Positions 1-6,735 of a stretch of DNA of 10,358 bases are shown here, piece after piece. Below the pieces are notes generated by a model. The model made no database searches. It was not told the DNA's origin and was given only the letters and a program-made list of their open reading frames with translations. Numbering within the stretch: position 1 is the first letter of the stretch; every line of letters starts with the position of its first letter. The stretch covers positions 1 to 10,358 of the forward strand of contig JAGRNM010000031.1 in assembly GCA_020440745.1 (NCBI GenBank), written 5' to 3'. The position numbers were made by a program, and so were the translations under genes. Source of the DNA: Deltaproteobacteria bacterium (lineage in GTDB: Bacteria; UBA10199; DSSB01).

Positions 1-1
1 T

Positions 2-847
2 TTAGGAGAGTCTGGCACTGTAAAAATTGTGGACTTTGGGGTGGCTAAAGTAGCTGCTAAATTGGGGGAAAAAGAAAAAGGAGTGCTTAAAGGTAAATTT
101 GCTTACATGAGCCCTGAGCAAGCAAGGGGAGAGGAAGTGGATGCTAGGAGTGATATTTTTTCTGCTGGTGTTTTGTTTTGGGAAGCTTTGACCGGAAGAA
201 GATTATTTAAAAAATCTATTAATACAAAGACAGTTGAAGCGGTCCAGCAAATGCAAATTTATCCCCCTAGCGCTTATCGGGCCGAGGTGCCGGCAGTTTT
301 GGATAAAATTGTGATGAAGGCTTTAAGCCGTGATCCTAGAGAGCGTTTTTCTCAAGCCGAAGAGCTTTCTTTGGCTTTGACCAAGTTTAATTTAGAGCAT
401 TATCCAGAATTTAAAGTTTCTAAGGTAGCCGAGATCTTACAAGACTTTTTTGAAGAAGAAGATAGAACCGGGGATCTAGCTTATGAAAAAACTCATTTTG
501 ATATCTTAGAGGGTGAAGAAGAAAGAACTTTTATTGAAAGCGATCCCAGCAAAGAAGTAACAGCGGTCGTTGATCTACAGTCCTTAGAACTAGAAAGTTT
601 GTTTGAAGATATTGATATGGATGAGGTGAGTGAAGTCACCCGTTCTATTGTCTTTGAAGAAGGGGTTGAGTCCTTGGACCCAGCTCAGTTAGAGGCTGGC
701 TTAGCGGAAGAATTTAAAGAGGAACTTAAAGCTGAGGCTAAAGAAGAGGAAAAACCTCTTTCCTCTAAATTTAGGAAGTTTTGGCTAATAGCTTTAGTCT
801 TACTTGCTTTAATTTTAGTTTTGCTTTTATTCTTTCATTTTAGATAA
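2..847 (+). CDS. Ser/Thr protein kinase, C-terminal part, tail-anchored in the membrane (5' end outside window)
   Basis: Eukaryotic-like (Hanks-type) Ser/Thr kinase that would phosphorylate proteins at the cytoplasmic face of the membrane. The reading frame is open from base 2, so the N-lobe and the HRD catalytic loop lie upstream of the window; the GTG at 29 is an internal Val codon, not a start. Counting from the codon at base 2, residues 11-13 are the Mg-binding DFG, 37-39 the SPE (APE-type) motif, 51-56 DIFSAG (helix F Asp), and about 109-118 the end of the C-lobe (SRDPRERF). An acidic, Thr-containing linker (about 150-250) follows, then a basic KFRK and a hydrophobic helix (about 260-279) that ends the protein, so there is no extracellular sensor domain. 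The stretch between DFG and SPE has no Ser or Thr, which is unusual. An FHA-GGDEF gene follows after 42 bases and is its likely partner. The family call is secure; the substrate is inferred. Confidence 0.93.
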   Translation, partial: LGESGTVKIVDFGVAKVAAKLGEKEKGVLKGKFAYMSPEQARGEEVDARSDIFSAGVLFWEALTGRRLFKKSINTKTVEAVQQMQIYPPSAYRAEVPAVLDKIVMKALSRDPRERFSQAEELSLALTKFNLEHYPEFKVSKVAEILQDFFEEEDRTGDLAYEKTHFDILEGEEERTFIESDPSKEVTAVVDLQSLELESLFEDIDMDEVSEVTRSIVFEEGVESLDPAQLEAGLAEEFKEELKAEAKEEEKPLSSKFRKFWLIALVLLALILVLLLFFHFR

Positions 848-889
848 TTAAGTTTTGAAGCTTCCTTTGCTTTAACTTAGGAGTGTTTT

Positions 890-1813
890 ATGACTAATCG
901 TAAATCTCCCGGTGAAGAAACCATTATTGCTAGTTTTGCTAAGATGGAGGGCATTGATGAAAAAGAGCCGGCCATTCATATTTTAGGTGGTCCTTCTATG
1001 GGGGAACAAATTTTGTTAGAGGAAGGTGAGAGCCTTTGGGGTCGTTCTCAAGAAGCTGACGTTTCTATTCAGGACGAAACCATTAGTCGTATTCATTTTA
1101 AAATTAATGTCCAGGATAAGGTAGCTGTGATCGAAGATATGGGATCTACCAATGGCACTTTTATCAATGGCAGAAGAGTCCAATCCCATACTTTACAGGC
1201 CAATGATAAAATACAAATTAGTTCCCAGACAGTTTTGCGTTTTGCTTATGTAGATCCCATAGATACCGACGTGCACCGTCGTATTTATGAGATGGCTCTT
1301 TATGATGCTGTGACTCAAGCTTATACGAAGCGATTTTTTTTAGATCGATTAAAAGATGAGTTTTCCCATGCCAAACGTAGAAATATGCCTTTATCTTTAA
1401 TTATTTTTGATCTCGATTATTTTAAAAAAATTAATGATACTTATGGCCATCCGGCAGGGGATTTTGTTTTGCAAAGGGTTAGCGCCATTACTCAATCCTT
1501 GGTGCGTCGGGAGGATTTATTTGCTCGTTATGGTGGAGAAGAATTTGTAATATTAATGAGGGAAACCAAAGAAGATCAAGCAGCTGTTTTAGGCGAAAGA
1601 ATCCGTCAGGAGATTGAGAAAGAAAATTTCTCCTTTGAAGGACAAGAAATTAAAGTGACTATTAGTTTGGGGGTAGCTAGTTTAGAAGGTGGCAATCTAT
1701 CCGATAATCAGGAACTGATTAAAAGAGCTGATCAATGTCTTTATTATTCTAAAGCTCAAGGTCGTAATCAATTAACTACTTTGAGTAAGTTAAAATCTTT
1801 GACTAAAAAGTAA
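890..1813 (+). CDS. FHA-GGDEF diguanylate cyclase (DgcB-like)
   Basis: Predicted cytoplasmic enzyme making c-di-GMP from two GTP, gated by a phosphothreonine-binding domain. Residues 1-28 are a flexible tail with Thr11 in an acidic GEETII context. The FHA domain (about 29-120) has the expected binding residues: GRS 51-53, SRIH 66-69 and STNGT 86-90. The GGDEF domain (about 135-300) has FDLDYFKKIND (173-183) for metal and guanine binding, the GGEEF signature at 215-219, and an RxxD product-inhibition site (R206, D209) exactly five residues before it, so it should be active and feedback-inhibited. There is no membrane segment. A good ribosome site (TAGGAG, 878-883) lies 6 bases before the ATG. 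The domain order matches Bdellovibrio DgcB (Bd0742), a cyclase reported to be needed for prey invasion and activated through its FHA domain and N-terminal tail. Whether this host is a predator cannot be told from the window. Confidence 0.95.
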   Translation: MTNRKSPGEETIIASFAKMEGIDEKEPAIHILGGPSMGEQILLEEGESLWGRSQEADVSIQDETISRIHFKINVQDKVAVIEDMGSTNGTFINGRRVQSHTLQANDKIQISSQTVLRFAYVDPIDTDVHRRIYEMALYDAVTQAYTKRFFLDRLKDEFSHAKRRNMPLSLIIFDLDYFKKINDTYGHPAGDFVLQRVSAITQSLVRREDLFARYGGEEFVILMRETKEDQAAVLGERIRQEIEKENFSFEGQEIKVTISLGVASLEGGNLSDNQELIKRADQCLYYSKAQGRNQLTTLSKLKSLTKK

Positions 1814-1821
1814 TCCATGTT

Positions 1822-1863
1822 TTCTTTTTTAAAAAAAGAAGTTTTAAAAAAGAGATAATCTTT
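1822..1863 (+). repeat. AT-only inverted repeats between the cyclase and protease genes, possible weak terminator
   Basis: The 78-base gap holds a perfect inverted repeat of TTCTTTTTT (1822-1830) and AAAAAAGAA (1832-1840). A second small hairpin, AAAGA/TCTTT (1849-1853, 1859-1863), is followed by a run of T at 1866-1872. Neither stem is GC-rich, so termination would be weak. This may separate the signalling pair from the protease gene, or it may be AT-rich spacer. Confidence 0.25.
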
Positions 1864-1891
1864 AGTTTTTTTCTTAAGTTTTGTGGATTGT

Positions 1892-2737
1892 ATGTTTAGA
1901 AAATCACTTTCATTGTTTCTGTTTAGTTTATTATTGATTCAATGTTCTAAGGATCCTGTTACTGGTAAAAAAAGTTATAATTGGTTTAATCGCCAACAAG
2001 AGATTGCTTTAGGAGAAAAAGTCTTAGCTAGCCAGCTTAAGGCTTTTAAACAGGCCCAAGAAGGAGAAAATAAAAAACCTGTTTCAATTGATGAGGATGA
2101 AGAGCAATTAAAGCGTCTTAGACGTATCGTCCATCGTTTGGCAAAAGTATCACATGTGCCTGATTTTCCCTACGAAGTGCATTTAGCTGATTCTCCGGTG
2201 GTTAATGCTTGGTGTGCTCCTGGAGGTAAGATCATGGTTTATCGAGGACTTTGGGATAAAGAGAAGGGGCTGGTTAAAAAGGATAACGAAGATGAGATTG
2301 CTGCCGTCTTAGCTCATGAAATAGCCCATGCTACTTCTAGGCATGTCACAGAATCCTTAAGTACTCACATTACCATAGGGCTAGCTGGTAGTGTTGCCAC
2401 CACAGCAATTGGAGAGGCCCATCAGGATTTAGGTGATATTTTTTCCACAGTCTTTGTAGTGGGCTATACGATCTTTGTACCCACCTATTCTAGGCGTCAT
2501 GAAAGCGAAGCCGATCGCGTAGGACTTTTTTATATGGCTAAGGCTGGCTATGATCCAAGGGCGGCTGTTCGTCTATGGCAGAGGGCAGCTCAGAGAAAAA
2601 ATCCAAAGGCAAGTTCTATTTTTGCCAGTCATCCTCCCAGTGGAAAAAGAGCTAAAGACCTAGAAAAATACCTTCCGATGGCTATGGAGCTCTACCGAAA
2701 CCCTCAATTACCTTATCCTAATTTTTCCGACCTTTAA
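1892..2737 (+). CDS. M48-family zinc metalloprotease, lipoprotein
   Basis: Predicted membrane-anchored metalloprotease of the periplasm, related to the BepA/LoiP group that clears misfolded envelope proteins. Numbered from the ATG at 1892, residues 1-17 are a signal peptide (Arg/Lys then a Leu/Phe-rich core) ending in LLIQ before Cys18, the likely lipid-bearing residue; Gln just before the Cys is unusual. The PVTGKK and QQEIALGEK motifs next to the lipid site are typical of M48 lipoproteins. The zinc motif HEIAH is at 142-146, and the third ligand is probably Glu204 in ESEAD (204-208). NAWCAPGGKIMVY (105-117) is the conserved strand before the active site, and SHPPSGKRA (246-254) is the usual C-terminal motif. 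A GTG at 1883 would add only three residues; I prefer the ATG because it gives a normal lipoprotein signal and has a weak GTGGA site 4 bases upstream. There are no TPR repeats, unlike BepA. The protein substrates are unknown. Confidence 0.92.
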   Translation: MFRKSLSLFLFSLLLIQCSKDPVTGKKSYNWFNRQQEIALGEKVLASQLKAFKQAQEGENKKPVSIDEDEEQLKRLRRIVHRLAKVSHVPDFPYEVHLADSPVVNAWCAPGGKIMVYRGLWDKEKGLVKKDNEDEIAAVLAHEIAHATSRHVTESLSTHITIGLAGSVATTAIGEAHQDLGDIFSTVFVVGYTIFVPTYSRRHESEADRVGLFYMAKAGYDPRAAVRLWQRAAQRKNPKASSIFASHPPSGKRAKDLEKYLPMAMELYRNPQLPYPNFSDL

Positions 2738-2763
2738 GCTGCTTAAGAAGCCTAGATTTTTTT
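2738..2763 (+). terminator. weak terminator candidate after the M48 gene
   Basis: Directly after the protease stop codon, GCTT (2741-2744) can pair with AAGC (2748-2751) across a 3-base loop. A run of seven T (2757-2763) follows five bases further on. The stem is only four pairs, so this is a low-confidence call; it fits the fur promoter candidate starting just downstream. Confidence 0.3.
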
Positions 2764-2774
2764 GTAATTCCACA

Positions 2775-2803
2775 TTGACCAATGGATCCTTGAGTGTTAT
2801 CTC
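2775..2803 (+). promoter_or_regulatory. candidate sigma-70 promoter for fur
   Basis: TTGACC (2775-2780) matches five of six bases of a -35 box. A poor -10 candidate, TATCTC (2798-2803), lies 17 bases downstream. Transcription would start near 2810, inside the palindrome just before the fur start codon. The -10 match is weak, so the call rests on the -35 box, the spacing and the position. Confidence 0.35.
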
Positions 2804-2807
2804 CTAA

Positions 2808-2824
2808 TTGAAAGTTAATTTCAA
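2808..2824. promoter_or_regulatory. near-perfect palindrome before fur, candidate operator
   Basis: The 17-base sequence TTGAAAGTTAATTTCAA is an odd-length palindrome with seven of eight arm positions paired around T2816. It ends five bases before the fur ATG and overlaps the start point expected from the promoter candidate. Fur-family repressors often bind palindromes of this size over their own promoter, so autoregulation is plausible. It does not closely match the classical E. coli Fur box. Confidence 0.4.
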
Positions 2825-2829
2825 ATATC

Positions 2830-3267
2830 ATGGAAGAAACTAATACATTAATGGATCGCCTTTATGGCTATTTACATAAGAAAGGTCTTAAGCAGACTAA
2901 GCAAAGGGACCTGATTGCGAGGACTTTTTTTAGCTTAAATACCCACCTTAAGATCGAAGAACTCTTGGTAGAAGTACAAAAAAAGGACCCTAAGGTGGGT
3001 TATGTGACAGTTTATCGTGCCTTAAAGTTATTAAAGGAGTCAGGACTAGCCCATCAGCGGCACTTTGGAGAAGGTCAGAGTCTTTTTGAGCCAGCAGGCG
3101 GCGGTCATCACGATCATATGATTTGTATTAAATGTGGTAATATTACTGAGTTTGAAGATGAAGTCATTGAAAGACGACAAGAAGAAGTGGCTAAGAAGAT
3201 TGGTTTTAAAATTGTGAGCCATCGTCACGAAATTTATGGAGCTTGTCCTAAGTGTCAGGAGGAATAA
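2830..3267 (+). CDS. fur: Fur-family metal-responsive transcriptional regulator
   Basis: Cytoplasmic DNA-binding dimer that senses a metal, most likely Fe(II), and represses uptake genes. Residues about 9-85 form the winged helix, with the recognition-helix segment VGYVTVYRALKLL (56-68). The dimerisation and metal domain has the signature HHDHMICIKCG (93-103), then EFED (107-110) and HRHEIYGACPKC (131-142). The two CxxC pairs (Cys99/Cys102 and Cys139/Cys142) form a structural zinc site, and the His-rich cluster is the regulatory site. At 145 residues it has the usual family length. There is no Shine-Dalgarno sequence before the ATG at 2830; an in-frame ATG at 2851 is an alternative and also lacks one. 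feoA starts 50 bases downstream, which favours the iron-sensing Fur over Zur or PerR, although sequence alone does not exclude those. Confidence 0.9.
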   Translation: MEETNTLMDRLYGYLHKKGLKQTKQRDLIARTFFSLNTHLKIEELLVEVQKKDPKVGYVTVYRALKLLKESGLAHQRHFGEGQSLFEPAGGGHHDHMICIKCGNITEFEDEVIERRQEEVAKKIGFKIVSHRHEIYGACPKCQEE

Positions 3268-3269
3268 AA

Positions 3270-3292
3270 AGCTATTGGGTCAATCAATAGTT
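3270..3292. promoter_or_regulatory. inverted repeat between fur and feoA, hairpin or operator
   Basis: AGCTATTG (3270-3277) pairs with CAATAGTT (3285-3292) over a 7-base loop, an 8-pair stem with one G-U pair. No T-run follows, so it is not a normal terminator. Read as DNA, its 19-base core (3272-3290) is a palindrome of Fur-box length with seven of nine arm positions matching. It could be an operator for feoAB, an RNA structure that sets the fur:feo ratio, or chance. Confidence 0.35.
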
Positions 3293-3317
3293 GCTAATCA
3301 AAAAATAGGTTAAACAC

Positions 3318-3563
3318 ATGACACAAGATCTTCTGACTTTAAATGATTTAAAACCCGGACAAAGTGCTACTATCTTAGAGATTTTGTCCGATGAGCCTTT
3401 GGCTGAGCGTTTTTGGACTTTGGGTTTAACTCCCCAAGCTCAGGTCACTTTAGCCCATCAGGCTCCTTTTGGAAAAGACCCTATTGCGATTCAAGTTCGA
3501 GGTTCTCTTTTAGCCCTTCGTCGGGAACAGGCTAGCCAAATACGAGTAAGGATTTTATCATAA
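3318..3563 (+). CDS. feoA: FeoA, small cytoplasmic partner of the Fe(II) transporter FeoB
   Basis: An 81-residue SH3-like FeoA-domain protein that supports ferrous iron uptake by FeoB, probably by contacting it at the cytoplasmic face. The length is typical of stand-alone FeoA. Family landmarks are LNDLKPGQSATILEI near residues 8-22, the ERFWTLGLTPQAQVTL region (30-45), and the closing strand IQVRGSLLALRREQASQIRV (58-77), which corresponds to the usual 'G..laLr...A..I.V' pattern. A ribosome site, ATAGGT, lies about 8 bases before the ATG. Its stop codon is 2 bases from the feoB start, so the pair is almost certainly co-translated. It follows the Fur-family gene, which probably regulates it. 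Confidence 0.92.
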   Translation: MTQDLLTLNDLKPGQSATILEILSDEPLAERFWTLGLTPQAQVTLAHQAPFGKDPIAIQVRGSLLALRREQASQIRVRILS

Positions 3564-3565
3564 AT

Positions 3566-5443
3566 ATGCAAGACTCTCCCTACATTGCTTTAGTGGGTTC
3601 TCCTAACTGTGGCAAGACAGTGCTTTTTAATCAACTAAGTGGCTTACGGCATAAAGTAGCTAATTATCCTGGGGTCACGGTTGAAAAAAAAGAAGGCAAG
3701 TTAACTTTGCTAGATCAGTCTACTCATCGTCTAGTCGACTTGCCGGGTATTTATTCTTTAAATCCAAAAACCCTTGATGAAGAAGTCACTATTAAAGTGC
3801 TTCAAGAAGGTTTTGGAGAAGGATTAAAGCCCCAACTTATTTTATTTGTTTTAGATGCTACCCTTTTAGATCGGCAGCTAGCCTTACTTTTGGAGGTTAA
3901 GGAGTTGGGCTTACCCATGATAGTGGCTTTAAATATGATGGACTTAGCCAAGGGGAGGGGGCTTCAGTTAGACGATAAAAAATTATCCCAAATTTTGGAT
4001 TTGCCTGTTTTTCCCATCGTGGCCACTAAAAATCAGGGTATTAAAGAACTTTTAGAGGGTATAGCTCATTCCCTTTCTAAGTCATTAGAGACAAACTCTT
4101 CAAGCTTAGTTGCTTCTGAAAAAATAGAAAACTTAAATCCTAAAGAAAAGATCAAAGCTCGTTTTCAAAAAGTAGACGAGGTTTTGTCCCAAGTCCAAAC
4201 AAAGGCGATTGGGGATTCTTTGTGGACCAAGCGTTTGGATAAGGTTTTTTTACACCCTATTTGGGGTACTTTATTGCTTTATGTTTTTTTGGCTATTCTT
4301 TTTCAGGGAATTTTTAGCTGGTCTGAATTACCTATGTCTTGGATTGAAGGATATTTGGCTAGTTTAGGAAATTTTATTTCTCCTTACATCTCTAATTCTT
4401 GGTTAGGAAGTTTGATTTTAGACGGTGTTTTGCCTGGGGTTGGATCAGTCTTAGTTTTTTTGCCTCAGATTTTATTTTTGTTTTTGGTTATTTTTCTTTT
4501 GGAAGACTCAGGCTACATGGCGCGGGCGGCTTTTTTAATGGACTTTCATATGAAAAAAGTCGGCTTAACAGGCAGGGCTTTTATTCCGCTACTTAGCTCA
4601 TTTGCCTGTGCTATCCCCGGAATCATGGGAGCCCGTACTATCGAAAACCAAAGGGATCGTCTTTTGACTATTATGATTAGTCCTTTAATGGCTTGTAGTG
4701 CTCGTTTGCCTGTTTATGCTCTATTAATTGGCGCCTTTGTGCCTAATACTCAAATTTGGGGACCTTTTCGTCTACAGGGATTGGTGCTTTTAAGTCTTTA
4801 TTTATTTGGTGCGCTTTCTGGAATGGCGCTTGCTTGGGTTTTGGGAAAACTAATGAAACAAAAAGCTAACGGTCTTTTTTTAATGGAGTTGCCTACTTAT
4901 AAAATTCCCCAACTCAAGACAGTATTGTTAAAAATATGGGATAGAGCTTTAATTTTTTTAAAGCGAGCGGGTACGGTTATTTTAGCAGCCTCTTTGGCTA
5001 TTTGGTTTCTTTCTACCTATCCTAAAAATGATTTTGGCAAATCCCCTAGTTTAGACCAAAGTTATGCAGGCCGTGCGGGTAAGTTTTTGGAACCTTTAGT
5101 GAAGCCCTTGGGTTTTGATGATAAAATTGCTGTTGGTCTTTTAACAGGGATTGTAGCTAGGGAGGTTATCGTGGGTTCTTTAGCCACCATCTATGCCGTT
5201 GAGGACTCTGATCAGGGTGAAGAAGTCCAAATAAAAAATTTAAGTGAACATATTAAAGGTCGTTGGTCTACAGCAACGGGCTTAAGTCTTTTAGTCTTTT
5301 TTATTTTTGCTATGCAGTGTTTGTCTACATTGGTAGTTGTTTATCGAGAAACAGCTTCTTTAAAATATCCTATGCTTATGTTTGTCATCATGAGTAGTTT
5401 AGCTTATGTTGCTTCTTGGGTGACTTATTCGATTTTTAGTTAA
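3566..5443 (+). CDS. feoB: FeoB, ferrous iron transporter with N-terminal GTPase domain
   Basis: Inner-membrane Fe(II) uptake protein. The N-terminal G domain shows G1 GSPNCGKT (11-18), G2 YPGVTVE (34-40), G3 DLPG (58-61), G4 NMMD (123-126) and a likely G5 near ATKNQG (153-158). A helical spacer follows to about 220. The membrane part has two related Gate-type halves, with the signature segments LEDSGYMARAAFLMD (about 313-327), LLSSFACAIPGIMGART (343-359) and ACSARLPVYALL (375-386), and later the GLLTGIVAREVIVGSLATIY region. The Cys residues in FACAIPG and ACSARLP are those thought to lie near the iron path. At 625 residues it is shorter than E. coli FeoB (773) but in the range of many bacterial FeoBs. 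No feoC follows; the next gene, 8 bases on, encodes a degenerate histidine kinase. AAGGA at 3548-3552 is 13 bases from the ATG, so translation probably depends on coupling to feoA. Confidence 0.96.
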   Translation: MQDSPYIALVGSPNCGKTVLFNQLSGLRHKVANYPGVTVEKKEGKLTLLDQSTHRLVDLPGIYSLNPKTLDEEVTIKVLQEGFGEGLKPQLILFVLDATLLDRQLALLLEVKELGLPMIVALNMMDLAKGRGLQLDDKKLSQILDLPVFPIVATKNQGIKELLEGIAHSLSKSLETNSSSLVASEKIENLNPKEKIKARFQKVDEVLSQVQTKAIGDSLWTKRLDKVFLHPIWGTLLLYVFLAILFQGIFSWSELPMSWIEGYLASLGNFISPYISNSWLGSLILDGVLPGVGSVLVFLPQILFLFLVIFLLEDSGYMARAAFLMDFHMKKVGLTGRAFIPLLSSFACAIPGIMGARTIENQRDRLLTIMISPLMACSARLPVYALLIGAFVPNTQIWGPFRLQGLVLLSLYLFGALSGMALAWVLGKLMKQKANGLFLMELPTYKIPQLKTVLLKIWDRALIFLKRAGTVILAASLAIWFLSTYPKNDFGKSPSLDQSYAGRAGKFLEPLVKPLGFDDKIAVGLLTGIVAREVIVGSLATIYAVEDSDQGEEVQIKNLSEHIKGRWSTATGLSLLVFFIFAMQCLSTLVVVYRETASLKYPMLMFVIMSSLAYVASWVTYSIFS

Positions 5444-5451
5444 GGATTTTA

Positions 5452-6681
5452 ATGAAGTTCTTTACTTCTAAATCTAAAGAGGACTTTGGCCTTTTTGAGC
5501 ATCTTTTAGAAATCAGCCGCCAATCTGAAAATCTGAAAGAGTTTTGTAGAGATTTTTTTCTTTGGCTTAGCGAGGACTGGCAAGAAAAGTCCTGTCAACT
5601 TTGGCTTAAAGAACAAGACGATTGTTTAAGCTTAAGCTACGCCTTGGGGACTAAGCCTTTTAGTAGAGACTTGCCCTTACAAGATGCTGCTGTTCAATAT
5701 ATGGCTCAGACCGGAGAGAGTCTTTTTTACAAAAAAATAGAGGAAAACTCCCATTTAATTGACCTAAAAGAAGCTAGTTTTAAGCTTTTTACTCACACGA
5801 GTTCTTCAAAACTAGTGCCTTTAAAGCAGGGGGAAGAGTTTTTGGGATTTGTCGCTTTATTAGAAAAGCCTGGTCAAGAGCCAAGAGTTTCTGAAAAACT
5901 ATGGGCGCCTTTATTAAGTCTTCAGGTCAAATTTTATCAACTCAAAGCCCAAAATCATCTTTTAAAGGAAGAAAAAGAAAAGGCTAAGAACAACCGAGAG
6001 AGTCTTTTTAAAGAGATTGCCAAATATTTTAGAAAACCACTATCCAACATGGAAGAACTAAGTACTATGTTGATCCAGGTAATTGGTGAGGAGACTTTTT
6101 TAGAAAAGGCTAAGTCCTATTTGCCAATGTTAAAAGATGGTATTGGAGAACTAAAAGACAAAGTAGAGCAGGCTTTAATTTTAGAAAAATTAAAGGAAGA
6201 AGAAGACTCCCTTGTTTTAGAACCCTTACCAGTGAATGGTCTTTTAGAAACTTTATTAGCTTCATGGGAGTCTAAGCTTAAGCATTTAGGTCTCTATTTA
6301 AAAGTAGAGCTAGCCCAAGATCTAAAAATTTATGGAGTAAGGAGTCGTTTTTTAAAGATTTTTGAGTGTTTTTTGGCCCGGGTGGCTTCATTTTCTGGTG
6401 GTCAAAAAGGGCAAGTCAGTATTAGGGCCAAGCAAGAAGGTATCCGAGTTGGTTTTTGGTTGAGAGATTCCCGTTTGGAATTAGAAGAGGAAGAGGAAAA
6501 AAGGCTCTTGAGAGCCTTGAAGAGAGATGAGGACACCTTAGATGAAGACCTGGATATTTTTCTTAGTCTTCTAAAGTACTTAGTGAAAAGTCAGGGAGGT
6601 TTTTTAGGTGTTGAGTGGCGTTCCGGAGAGGGGACTGAGTTTTTCTTAAGTCTTCCGGGTAGTCCTTCTGCTTTGTACTAA
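5452..6681 (+). CDS. degenerate histidine-kinase-like protein (pseudokinase) with GAF-like sensor region
   Basis: A soluble 409-residue protein with the layout of a sensor histidine kinase but without its chemistry. Residues about 10-160 look like a GAF-type sensor domain and 160-190 form a charged coiled coil. In the dimerisation helix the HELRTPL motif appears as KYFRKPL (191-197), with Lys191 in place of the phosphorylated His. In the ATPase fold both N-box Asn residues are replaced (Cys306, Arg310), the G1 box DxGxG reads DSRLE (339-343), and GTGLGL reads DLDIFL (366-371). The closing QGG (381-383) and GEGTEFFLSLP (392-402) remain, which makes the homology recognisable. Autophosphorylation therefore looks impossible; a role as scaffold, sensor or allosteric partner is inferred. 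The ATG is 8 bases after feoB, with AAGGA overlapping the feoB stop codon, so it is translated with the iron genes. The frame is intact, so it is not a decaying pseudogene. The GAF call is the less certain part. Confidence 0.8.
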   Translation: MKFFTSKSKEDFGLFEHLLEISRQSENLKEFCRDFFLWLSEDWQEKSCQLWLKEQDDCLSLSYALGTKPFSRDLPLQDAAVQYMAQTGESLFYKKIEENSHLIDLKEASFKLFTHTSSSKLVPLKQGEEFLGFVALLEKPGQEPRVSEKLWAPLLSLQVKFYQLKAQNHLLKEEKEKAKNNRESLFKEIAKYFRKPLSNMEELSTMLIQVIGEETFLEKAKSYLPMLKDGIGELKDKVEQALILEKLKEEEDSLVLEPLPVNGLLETLLASWESKLKHLGLYLKVELAQDLKIYGVRSRFLKIFECFLARVASFSGGQKGQVSIRAKQEGIRVGFWLRDSRLELEEEEEKRLLRALKRDEDTLDEDLDIFLSLLKYLVKSQGGFLGVEWRSGEGTEFFLSLPGSPSALY

Positions 6682-6735
6682 ATTTGTAACTTAGCTTTAT
6701 CCCAATAGGCTTTTTGATTTAAAATTTTAAAACTT

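Noticed and set aside
29..31. GTG as start of the kinase gene
   Set aside because: The frame continues upstream with residues typical of the segment before DFG, so this is an internal Val and the gene begins outside the window.
2..1813. Assignment of the host as a predatory Bdellovibrio relative
   Set aside because: The FHA-GGDEF domain order also occurs in non-predatory bacteria, and nothing else in the window is specific to predation; kept only as a lineage hint.
1817..1858. A 13-residue reading frame (MFSFLKKEVLKKR) just after the cyclase gene
   Set aside because: It has no ribosome site, is made of the AT-rich inverted repeat, and is too short to support as a gene without conservation data.
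3046..3228. Minus-strand open frame inside fur
   Set aside because: It lies wholly within the clear Fur coding sequence and resembles no family.
4399..4596. Second plus-strand frame inside feoB
   Set aside because: It is an out-of-frame shadow of the FeoB membrane domain, with no ribosome site.
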